This document shows positions 1 through 5,535 of a stretch of 6,952 nucleotides of DNA, in pieces (the stretch's first letter is position 1; every line of letters starts with the position of its first letter). This stretch comes from CAYNVS01 sp964400725. Its GTDB lineage: Bacteria > Myxococcota_A > SURF-8 > CAYNVS01. Made by a program: the position numbers and the translations under genes. The stretch is from the NCBI GenBank assembly GCA_964400725.1, contig CAYNVS010000087.1:1-6952 (forward strand), written 5' to 3'. The notes under the pieces are model-generated. The model had not been told where the DNA came from. It did no database searches and saw only the letters and a list, made by a program, of their open reading frames with translations.

Positions 1-2497
1 CTCCGGCTAAGCCGTCCTTGTAAGGATTCCAGTTAAAGGTTGTAAGAAATTGTTTGAACGCAAAAAAATCCTCGCCGAATTTTGTCCATGTCGCGCCGTC
101 ATCCAGACTTTTCCATGTTTGAAAATTTATTATAGAGCTAGTAAATGAAGTCTTTGTCAAAACAGCAACGTAATCGCCGCTTCTTTTTATAAGCTGCGTA
201 TCAAAAGTCTCAAAACCGTCGATAGCAAAATTACGCGGCTGAGAACAAGAGCCGTCCACGTCGCAGAGAATTGTTGTATAAGTAAAGTTAGAATATAAGT
301 CTTTGCCTCTGCACATAAACCGCAACAAACCTCCAGCAATGCTGAGAAGATTGCAAGCGCCATCCTCTATCTTATCGAAGTGCTTGATTTTATTTATTTT
401 CAGTCCTCCTCCATCTTTAACGTTTAGCAGAAAAGTTTCTAATCCATAATCGTTTGCCGCGACAAAATCCTTGATTCCGTTAAGACCATTGCTCATGGTT
501 GTGCGATTGGGCGGGAGTACCGAATATGGCAGCATTGTGAAAGCCGCATTCGGGTCCTTTGTATCTAAATATGAAAAATATCCGTTTCCGTTGCCGCCCA
601 TAAGCAGCATCGGCAGCTTGGAAGAGTCTTCTTCCAGCCACGCGGCGGCGCCGTAGCTCCAATGAAACCCTTCGCTGTTAATGGGGCATCCTATATTTTC
701 GCGAATTCCTTGGTCGTTTTGCGCGTAAACGCAAATGTCTCTATACGATGGACCGCCTTCTCCTTTTGTAATATTTAAGTCAAACGGATGGCGCAATCTT
801 TCCGTAATTAAAATGCTTTTGCCGTTGTTGTCCGGAATCAATATAGTTTCGCCCATTATTCCGGTTTGGTCCAGCCACGGAGGATTGTTGGCGGTCAGCT
901 CGACGACCGTATCGCCGGTTGCGTCGTGAATGTGCTTGTATTCAACAAGCCTTCCGCCGCTTACCCCGGGTTCCGTCTCGTCCCTGATAAAACTTAACAA
1001 TCTGCCGTTAGGCTGTTGTCCGAGCGAGGACTTAAGATAAGTTTCGGGCAGATAATCCGGAATGTTTGGCGTGTCGCGAGGGAGTATTTCAAACAGTTTA
1101 ATTTGCTTGTCGAACTTAAATCCGTTCTCGTCGAATGGAACGATTTTAACGTTAAACCTGTCTGTCTCCCATACGCCCAACGCCATCCACGTTTGGCCGT
1201 CGTCAAAGGCGTAAACGCCGTAAATGCGGTTTGGCGTTCGGTCATAGTCGCTCTTAGAGTCAATTATAATTTGCGATTTTACGGGTTCTTCATTTGCCCA
1301 AACAGCCATAAGAATGTATGGTTTGTTGCCGGTAGTATACCAAACTTCTAAAATAATTGGATCGATAATTTCGTTTAACCCGTTTTTTGTCGGGTAAATA
1401 CCCAAAATGTCTTTACAACTGCAACCCGTTCTATCTGAAGTACAGCTGCAAATTTGGTCATTTTCATCGTCAAGCGTTCCGGGCGCGTCGCCCATTGTAA
1501 AAATCCGTTTGCGTTCCGACCAAACGCCGTTGCAATTGTCTCTCTTATAAACTGCGTTAAGCCAATCTATGTTCGTTTCCAAAATATCGCCCGTAACCCC
1601 ATAAAAAATTCCGCAACCCTCAGAAGTCGAGCCCCAGTCAAAATATGTGTTCAAACCCAGCCTTGGAACGCTAGCGTCAGTCGGCTCTTTGCCTTCTCTA
1701 AGAAGTCGCAAATATTCTTCGTTAAAATCCCTGCCAAAATCTTCCAAAACGGTCAGTTTATAATCCAAGGGGTCTTTTTCAAACGTGAAATCTATTAAAC
1801 CGTTGTGAGGAACGTCGGCTTCGAATCCAAAAAGTACATGAGTTAAATTATATTTATCTCTCCAAATATTGCTGTAGGTACTATTGAAACTGCTACAAGA
1901 AAATGGGTATATTTTAACATCCCAAAACTCTTTTGGCAAAGGTTCGCCTGGGCTGCAATCGGGGGTGGGAGCGGTGCAATACTGCAACGGAGGAGCGACT
2001 TTATTTTGCAGTCCGTTTTGCAGTTCGCTAATTAGTAATTTTTCGCCGGTCCACGAATTATCCGAAATCTTCATTTCATTGAAGCGCGCCCCTAAATAGT
2101 TAAACCAAAGCACAAATAATTTATCTTCGTCGACAATGGAGGCGTACAACGTTCCGCTTCCCTCTGTATTATTAAGGTTTTTATAAACCTGAAATTCCGG
2201 CAATTTAAAATCAACCGTCTCTTCTATGGCGATCTCGTTGTCTGTCTCCAAGTCAAGTTCTTGTTCTTCGGTTACGTCCTCCTCATTAAGCGCGACATCA
2301 ACAATTTCATTATCCATATCGGTCAAGTGCTCTTCACCAACTTCATGTGTAATGTCGATCAATTCAATATCGCCCTCGCCGACAATTTCCGAGTCCTCTG
2401 TCGTTGATTTCCATGTCCCAGAGGTAGAGCAGCCGGCCGACATACTTAGCAAGACCAAAAATAGAAACCAAATAATTAGTTGATTAAGTATTCTCAT
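1..2497 (-). CDS. Large Asp-box surface lipoprotein, C-terminus beyond window
   Basis: The minus strand is open from an ATG at 2497 to the window edge (832 codons, no stop), so the gene is partial. It starts with a lipoprotein signal peptide: Arg2, a hydrophobic stretch at residues 7-17 and a lipobox ending SAGC with Cys23. Ser after the Cys favours outer-membrane sorting in a diderm. Residues 24 to about 95 form a very acidic tether (about 27 Asp/Glu). The rest looks like an extracellular beta-rich fold with two good Asp-box (BNR) motifs, AFDDGQTW at 430-437 and SLDDGATW at 797-804, as in beta-propellers such as sialidases. No sialidase Arg-Ile-Pro motif is seen, so enzyme activity is not supported. 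Many cysteines occur in pairs, including CxC-x6-CxC at 350-361, suggesting disulfides outside the cytoplasm. GAGG lies 5 nt before the ATG. It is probably a resident gene next to the mobile region; substrate or partner unknown. Confidence 0.9.
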   Translation of the reverse strand, partial: MRILNQLIIWFLFLVLLSMSAGCSTSGTWKSTTEDSEIVGEGDIELIDITHEVGEEHLTDMDNEIVDVALNEEDVTEEQELDLETDNEIAIEETVDFKLPEFQVYKNLNNTEGSGTLYASIVDEDKLFVLWFNYLGARFNEMKISDNSWTGEKLLISELQNGLQNKVAPPLQYCTAPTPDCSPGEPLPKEFWDVKIYPFSCSSFNSTYSNIWRDKYNLTHVLFGFEADVPHNGLIDFTFEKDPLDYKLTVLEDFGRDFNEEYLRLLREGKEPTDASVPRLGLNTYFDWGSTSEGCGIFYGVTGDILETNIDWLNAVYKRDNCNGVWSERKRIFTMGDAPGTLDDENDQICSCTSDRTGCSCKDILGIYPTKNGLNEIIDPIILEVWYTTGNKPYILMAVWANEEPVKSQIIIDSKSDYDRTPNRIYGVYAFDDGQTWMALGVWETDRFNVKIVPFDENGFKFDKQIKLFEILPRDTPNIPDYLPETYLKSSLGQQPNGRLLSFIRDETEPGVSGGRLVEYKHIHDATGDTVVELTANNPPWLDQTGIMGETILIPDNNGKSILITERLRHPFDLNITKGEGGPSYRDICVYAQNDQGIRENIGCPINSEGFHWSYGAAAWLEEDSSKLPMLLMGGNGNGYFSYLDTKDPNAAFTMLPYSVLPPNRTTMSNGLNGIKDFVAANDYGLETFLLNVKDGGGLKINKIKHFDKIEDGACNLLSIAGGLLRFMCRGKDLYSNFTYTTILCDVDGSCSQPRNFAIDGFETFDTQLIKRSGDYVAVLTKTSFTSSIINFQTWKSLDDGATWTKFGEDFFAFKQFLTTFNWNPYKDGLAG

Positions 2498-2502
2498 ATA
2501 AA

Positions 2503-2506
2503 CCTC
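2503..2506 (-). promoter_or_regulatory. Ribosome binding site of the lipoprotein gene
   Basis: GAGG on the minus strand, 5 nt upstream of the ATG at 2497. It fixes the start that also yields the signal peptide. It lies 4 nt after the 3' foot of the hairpin at 2511-2540, so folding of the leader could affect ribosome access. Confidence 0.65.
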
Positions 2507-2510
2507 GAAA

Positions 2511-2540
2511 ACAGACGAACGGACGAAGCCGCCCGTCTGT
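2511..2540 (-). promoter_or_regulatory. Leader hairpin in front of the lipoprotein RBS
   Basis: Inverted repeat with outer arms ACAGACG (2511-2517) and CGTCTGT (2534-2540). In minus-strand RNA the next two positions form G-U pairs and then CGG pairs with CCG, giving a continuous 12-bp stem with a 6-nt loop. In plus-strand RNA those two positions are A/C mismatches, so the structure favours the lipoprotein transcript. It ends 4 nt before the GAGG ribosome binding site. The run of U after it is only three long, so a terminator or attenuator is less likely than a translation or mRNA-stability element. Confidence 0.6.
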
Positions 2541-2629
2541 CTCTAAATTTGTTAATTACAATCTGCCAAGCCGGTCGTCGGGTATGGAACTATCTTTCGT
2601 ATTTTCCGTCGTCATCGTTTTCGCGTCAA

Positions 2630-2644
2630 CCCCGTCCGACGGGT
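2630..2644. repeat. 15-bp palindrome in the lipoprotein leader
   Basis: ACCCGTC and GACGGGT flank a single C, a perfect inverted repeat about 30 bp downstream of the minus-strand -10 box. It could act as a DNA operator or as a short GC-rich stem in the mRNA. There is no T tract on either side, so it is not an intrinsic terminator. Confidence 0.5.
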
Positions 2645-2667
2645 CATCTTACATTTAGACAATTTAT

Positions 2668-2696
2668 ATTTTGCGCTTAATAACGTAATTTGTCAA
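2668..2696 (-). promoter_or_regulatory. Sigma-70-type promoter for the lipoprotein gene
   Basis: On the minus strand there is a perfect -35 box TTGACA (2696-2691), a 17-nt spacer and CAAAAT (2673-2668) as a 4-of-6 match to the -10 box, followed by AT-rich sequence. Transcription would start near 2660, leaving a leader of about 160 nt that contains both structures described at 2630-2644 and 2511-2540. Confidence 0.5.
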
Positions 2697-2784
2697 TATT
2701 TTATTTGCGCCATAACCGAACGTTTTCTTTGAGTTAATTACGCGGCTCGATTAAAAAATTACAATATTGCGCTCATTATGAGAA

Positions 2785-2814
2785 TTGTCAGCGATATTCG
2801 CATATTAATATAAC
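2785..2814 (+). promoter_or_regulatory. Candidate integrase promoter
   Basis: TTGTCA (2785-2790, 5 of 6 to the -35 consensus), an 18-bp spacer, and TATAAC (2809-2814, 5 of 6 to the -10 consensus). Transcription would begin near 2821, about 180 nt before the integrase ATG. The arms of the inverted repeat at 2791-2821 begin directly after the -35 and directly after the -10. A second TTGACA at 2885-2890 has no good -10 at the usual spacing. Confidence 0.45.
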
Positions 2815-2821
2815 ATATCGC
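2791..2821. repeat. Inverted repeat framing the integrase -10 box
   Basis: GCGATAT (2791-2797) and ATATCGC (2815-2821) are perfect 7-bp arms with a 17-bp centre, which itself holds the 10-bp palindrome ATATTAATAT (2802-2811). The placement within a promoter candidate suggests a repressor operator. A chance event in AT-rich DNA is possible. Confidence 0.4.
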
Positions 2822-2933
2822 CGTTTCGTTAATTCTACCGTTTTGGCGACAAATTGAGAAAAAGTTGATAAGCGTTGCTTGTTTTTGACATTCTAACGAA
2901 GCGACCTACTTCTACTTGATAATCGTTGAGTAA

Positions 2934-2954
2934 TACGTTAAAAGTATTAACGTA
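2934..2954. repeat. Perfect 8-bp inverted repeat upstream of the integrase
   Basis: TACGTTAA (2934-2941) and TTAACGTA (2947-2954) flank a 5-bp centre, 46 bp before the integrase ATG. Its geometry fits a dimeric repressor operator. It also resembles a tyrosine-recombinase core, where two inverted binding sites flank a short crossover region. If ACGTTA and TAACGT are the binding arms, the centre is 7 bp. Confidence 0.45.
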
Positions 2955-3000
2955 AAATCGTTACTTGGTATATGCTTCAAATATCGGCGAGGTCCTGAAA

Positions 3001-4161
3001 ATGGCCGTAATACATCTATCGAAACGAACAATCGACAAGCTGGTATGCCGGGAAGGAAAGAACGTCGATCTGTATTTCGACGACGAGCTTCACGGTTTCG
3101 GAATAGCGGTATATCCTGCGGGCGGCAAAGCGTTCTTCGTGATGTACGGCCAAGCGCACAAGCGGCGTAGGATGAGCATCGGCAAATACGGAGCTCTCAC
3201 ATGCGAGCAGGCGCGGACTAAAGCCAAAGAGATAATGGCAAAGTTAAATAAAGGGAGCGACCCGATAGAGACCAAGACGGCGGCAAGAACGCTTCCGACA
3301 TTTTCAAAATGGGCGGCGGAATATCTAAAAACAGCGGACAAGCGTAAGAAGAACCCGAAGCCGGATCATCGTTATCTCGGCATGGCGGTCAAGGCGTTCG
3401 GGAAGAAGCTTATTACCGCCGTTACAGTAGAGGACGTGCAAACCATCCGCGACCGGCTGGACGACGAGGGTAAGCGGGCCGAAGCGAACCGGTTTCTGGC
3501 CTCTGTCCGCGCCTGCATGCAGGAGGCTTACCGGAAGGGGCATATCGAGAGCAACCCCGTCTTTCGGATTCGGGGACTGCCGGAGCGACCGCCGAGAGAG
3601 CGGGTATTGAGCGACGACGAGTTCAAGCGAATATTGGAAGCCATTGATAAAATAGCCGACCCGTTTATAAAGGCGGCGTTCACCTTGCTTGTTCAGACCG
3701 GGGCGAGATTGTCGGAGGTGTTGCATGCGGAATGGCGGAACATAGACCTTGAGCAGAGGCTGTGGGCGCTGCCCTCGACTAAGGCGGGGAAACGTCAGGT
3801 GCTTCCGCTTACGCCGAACATCGCGAAGCTGCTCGCCGAGCTGCCGCGCCTCGGCCCTTACGTCATCCCCGGTCACGACCCTAACAAACCGAGATTCGAC
3901 CTTAAAAACCCGTGGGAGAAGCTGAAGACCGAAGCGAAGCTGACGGACGTCTGCATCCACGATTTGCGTCGGTCGTTCGGATTGCAGGTGGCAAAGAAGT
4001 CCGGGTTGCACGTAGCTTCAAAGCTGCTGCGACATTCGGACATACGCGTGACGGAAAGAGTTTACGCGCCGCTGGGAATCGACGATCTGCGCGACGCGCT
4101 GGTCGAGAGGGAAAAGGGGATGCCGTCGAATAAAAAGAATAATAACAAGTGGGAGATATAA
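3001..4161 (+). CDS. int: P4-type tyrosine recombinase / integrase
   Basis: Site-specific DNA recombinase (386 aa) that would integrate and, with an excisionase, excise the element. Domains: an N-terminal arm-type DNA-binding domain of the DUF4102 kind (about 3-85), an alpha-helical core-binding domain (about 98-190), and a catalytic domain (about 205-375). The complete active site is visible: Arg236 in TGARLSE, Lys261 in the TKAGK hairpin, His320 and Arg323 in HDLR, His345 in LLRHSD and nucleophile Tyr355 in ERVYAPL. Length is normal for the family and nothing suggests decay. ATG at 3001 is preferred because GAGG lies 8 nt upstream; an in-frame TTG at 2965 would add 12 residues but lacks a good ribosome binding site. 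GC is near 57%, well above both neighbours, pointing to a separate origin or strong codon bias. The stop abuts the next start codon. Confidence 0.96.
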   Translation: MAVIHLSKRTIDKLVCREGKNVDLYFDDELHGFGIAVYPAGGKAFFVMYGQAHKRRRMSIGKYGALTCEQARTKAKEIMAKLNKGSDPIETKTAARTLPTFSKWAAEYLKTADKRKKNPKPDHRYLGMAVKAFGKKLITAVTVEDVQTIRDRLDDEGKRAEANRFLASVRACMQEAYRKGHIESNPVFRIRGLPERPPRERVLSDDEFKRILEAIDKIADPFIKAAFTLLVQTGARLSEVLHAEWRNIDLEQRLWALPSTKAGKRQVLPLTPNIAKLLAELPRLGPYVIPGHDPNKPRFDLKNPWEKLKTEAKLTDVCIHDLRRSFGLQVAKKSGLHVASKLLRHSDIRVTERVYAPLGIDDLRDALVEREKGMPSNKKNNNKWEI

Positions 4162-4995
4162 ATGGGTCGAAAGTCGAAGCGTCCGACAGATATTGAGAAA
4201 ATACCGGAGTACATTCTTGACGAATATCGCTTTGACATTATTGGTTTCTTTACCGGACATCAAATATGTCAGTCAAAAGTACATATTAAAATAGGACGTT
4301 GGAGTCCGCTATTAAAGTATAAACTCAGGCGTTTTTTCAAGCCAGATAAAGGAATTATAAAAATAAACCATTCTTTTACAAAAAGAACAGTCTTATGCTG
4401 CAAAGGCAACTGGTATTTAAATATAAGCAGGAAGCACATTTTAGAGTTTGTGCAACAACCAAATAAATATCAGCTGAGCCTGGAAAGTGAAGAGCCATTG
4501 TTTCAATATATTTCAGCAAAAGAATATGAAGATTATGGGTATAGTCCGGTAATCGAAAACTTTAGCTCTCTAAATATAAAAGAGCGTTTCATTGAAATTA
4601 TTAAAAGTAAGCAACTTCCCGTTGCGGAGGAGTTGGAGCGCAAGTGGCGGGAGGCGCAGAAAAAAGGAGAAGTCGGCTGGGAGTTCCTCAGGGCAGATTA
4701 CTATGATTTCATGTCGAAATATTACTCTAGACTCGCCAAGTTGGATAGAGGAAAAGATACAAGCGGCAAAAGACGTCCGAAAGATGATAATGTCATTTAT
4801 TGGATAAGGTCGCTTATGAATGTAATCTGCGACGAAAACATGAGCCCGAACGAGCTCGATATAGGGCTTGTATTGGTTTATTTCAACATCCTTGTATATA
4901 AACGATATTTAAACCCTAACAGTCGCGATAATCTGACAGAAATAGTGAGGGGGTTTATTAAAAGGAATATACCCAACAAAAATCAAATGATTTAA
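4162..4995 (+). CDS. Unrecognised 277-aa protein coupled to the integrase
   Basis: I do not recognise this protein. Its ATG follows the integrase stop with no gap (TAAATG), and GGGAG inside the integrase end, 6 nt upstream, supports translation coupled to the integrase. It is soluble by appearance, with no signal peptide or membrane segment. The N-terminal half is basic and rich in aromatic residues, with a CC pair (LCCKGNWYL) near residue 77. A charged helical stretch (AEELERKWREAQKK, about 155-168) follows, then a Lys/Arg-rich segment (KRRPK) and a mostly helical C-terminus. The gene is AT-rich (near 36% GC by sample lines), except for a block at 4621-4680 near 60% GC with integrase-like codons. 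Possible roles include an element accessory or cargo protein; no motif points to nuclease, toxin or methylase. Confidence 0.8.
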   Translation: MGRKSKRPTDIEKIPEYILDEYRFDIIGFFTGHQICQSKVHIKIGRWSPLLKYKLRRFFKPDKGIIKINHSFTKRTVLCCKGNWYLNISRKHILEFVQQPNKYQLSLESEEPLFQYISAKEYEDYGYSPVIENFSSLNIKERFIEIIKSKQLPVAEELERKWREAQKKGEVGWEFLRADYYDFMSKYYSRLAKLDRGKDTSGKRRPKDDNVIYWIRSLMNVICDENMSPNELDIGLVLVYFNILVYKRYLNPNSRDNLTEIVRGFIKRNIPNKNQMI

Positions 4996-5127
4996 ATTGG
5001 GCGTAAGTTGCGGTATTGATTGCCATTATTCCTTGTCTTTTTAAAATGTTGAAGTATGTTGGGTAATAAGAGCGGAGCCGTCCGTTTTTGATCTTTTAAA
5101 AACGTTAAACGCGATTAGGAATTGTGC

Positions 5128-5143
5128 TGCCTTATCTAAGGCA
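5128..5143. repeat. 16-bp palindrome TGCCTTATCTAAGGCA
   Basis: Perfect 7-bp arms around a 2-bp centre, about 50 bp upstream of the best -10 box of the downstream operon. This looks like a dimer operator. A related half site, TTAGGCAA, occurs at 5233-5240 downstream of that -10. Confidence 0.5.
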
Positions 5144-5174
5144 AAATACCTAAAGCATAATTCTTTATCACAAA

Positions 5175-5199
5175 ATATACTTTGATATACTTTGATATA
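5175..5199. repeat. Tandem 10-bp repeat, 2.5 copies of ATATACTTTG
   Basis: Exact copies at 5175-5184 and 5185-5194, then the first five bases again at 5195-5199. The 10-bp period is about one helical turn, so repeated elements face the same side of the DNA. Each copy carries a -10-like hexamer. Confidence 0.75.
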
Positions 5200-5201
5200 A
5201 T
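5193..5201 (+). promoter_or_regulatory. Extended -10 promoter of the xis-like operon
   Basis: TGATATAAT gives a perfect TATAAT (5196-5201) with the extended TGn element, which can work without a good -35 box, and none is present at the usual distance. The preceding repeats provide TATACT at 5186-5191 (also with TGn) and at 5176-5181, each shifted by exactly 10 bp. Start of transcription would be near 5208, leaving a leader of about 78 nt. Confidence 0.5.
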
Positions 5202-5218
5202 AACTATTGAAATATTTG

Positions 5219-5246
5219 TTGACAAATGGCGATTAGGCAATAAATG
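5219..5246 (+). promoter_or_regulatory. Second promoter candidate for the xis-like operon
   Basis: Perfect TTGACA at 5219-5224 with only a weak -10 (TAAATG at 5241-5246, 16-bp spacer). One copy of the repeated GCGATTAGG lies in the spacer, so a bound regulator could block it. Weaker than the extended -10 upstream. Confidence 0.3.
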
Positions 5247-5285
5247 TATTTGTAGTCGAATAGATTGACAATACGGAGTGTTACT

Positions 5286-5522
5286 ATGAATGAAATTAAA
5301 ACTTCCAATCAAGCCGCTCAACTTCTGGGTCTTAAACCTCAAACGCTTCGCATATGGCGTTTAAAAGGTATTGGCCCTCGCTACATACGTTATGGAGGAA
5401 CAAACGGCAGAGTAGTCTATCGTCAGGAGGATATTGACGAATGGCTGGAAAGCCGTTGTTTTTCAAACACTTCCGAAGAAACGGAGTTCGGAAAAATTAA
5501 CGCCGACGCAAACTTGAAATGA
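5286..5522 (+). CDS. Excisionase / AlpA-like HTH protein (MerR-type fold)
   Basis: Small DNA-binding protein of 78 residues. Residues 1-55 match the HTH_17 (excisionase or MerR-like) pattern: a recognition helix in AAQLLGLKPQTLRIWR, then GIGPRYIRYGG forming the wing, and a closing VVYRQEDIDEWLESR typical of Xis/AlpA-type proteins. The last 20 residues are polar and probably flexible. Such proteins bend attachment-site DNA to steer integrase towards excision, or switch on integrase expression as AlpA does. ATG at 5286 is chosen because GGAG lies 7 nt upstream; an in-frame TTG at 5265 has no such site. It is separated from the integrase by the 277-aa gene and the control region and is followed 13 bp later by an HTH gene, so it is likely the first gene of an operon. 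Excisionase versus transcription regulator cannot be settled from sequence. Confidence 0.85.
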   Translation: MNEIKTSNQAAQLLGLKPQTLRIWRLKGIGPRYIRYGGTNGRVVYRQEDIDEWLESRCFSNTSEETEFGKINADANLK

Positions 5523-5535
5523 GGATAGGTCGTAC

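Larger units (their letters stand above)
2498..3000. other. Divergent control region between lipoprotein and integrase
   Basis: These 503 bp separate two divergently transcribed genes and hold no convincing coding sequence. They contain promoter candidates for both directions and a dense set of inverted repeats: 2511-2540, 2630-2644, CTCAT-T-ATGAG at 2772-2782, 2791-2821 and 2934-2954. No tRNA or tmRNA gene, the usual integrase target, is recognisable. Because the integrase reads away from this region, it is the natural place to look for an element end or attP, but no matching direct repeat is visible elsewhere in the window. Confidence 0.6.
4996..5285. other. Repeat-rich noncoding control region
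   Basis: No coding sequence is supported here. It holds a 16-bp palindrome (5128-5143), a tandem 10-bp repeat (5175-5199), a 9-bp direct repeat GCGATTAGG (5111-5119 and 5229-5237), an AT-rich inverted repeat (5083-5089 with 5098-5104) and promoter candidates for the downstream operon. It could combine operators with arm-type integrase/Xis sites or an origin; the sequence alone does not decide. Confidence 0.6.

Noticed and set aside
1016..1351. 111-codon plus-strand frame, and others at 471, 735, 1454, 1884 and 2226
   Set aside because: They are antisense to the continuous minus-strand lipoprotein frame, which has a start, a signal peptide and Asp boxes.
2480..2680. 66-codon plus-strand frame across the lipoprotein start and leader
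   Set aside because: It overlaps the lipoprotein signal peptide, the leader hairpin and the RBS, has no ribosome binding site of its own and no recognisable content.
2700..2964. A tRNA or tRNA fragment as integration target
   Set aside because: No TTCGA-type T loop, acceptor stem or CCA-like end can be found on either strand in this gap.
2965..3000. TTG start adding 12 residues to the integrase
   Set aside because: GAGG sits 8 nt before the ATG at 3001, and the protein from there begins as DUF4102 integrases usually do.
3325..4011. 228-codon open frame on the minus strand
   Set aside because: It lies entirely opposite the integrase catalytic region, in GC-rich DNA where antisense frames stay open by chance, and its translation shows no domain.
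5083..5104. Intrinsic terminator CGTTTTT...AAAAACG after the 277-aa gene
   Set aside because: The stem is almost all A-T, the loop is long and no T tract follows the 3' arm on either strand.
5102..5108. ACGTTAA as a third copy of the half site at 2935 and 2947
   Set aside because: A 7-mer of this composition is expected by chance; another copy occurs inside the lipoprotein gene near 1149, with no shared flanks.
5265..5285. TTG start adding 7 residues to the xis-like protein
   Set aside because: GGAG at 5275-5278 is correctly spaced for the ATG at 5286 and would lie inside the longer frame.
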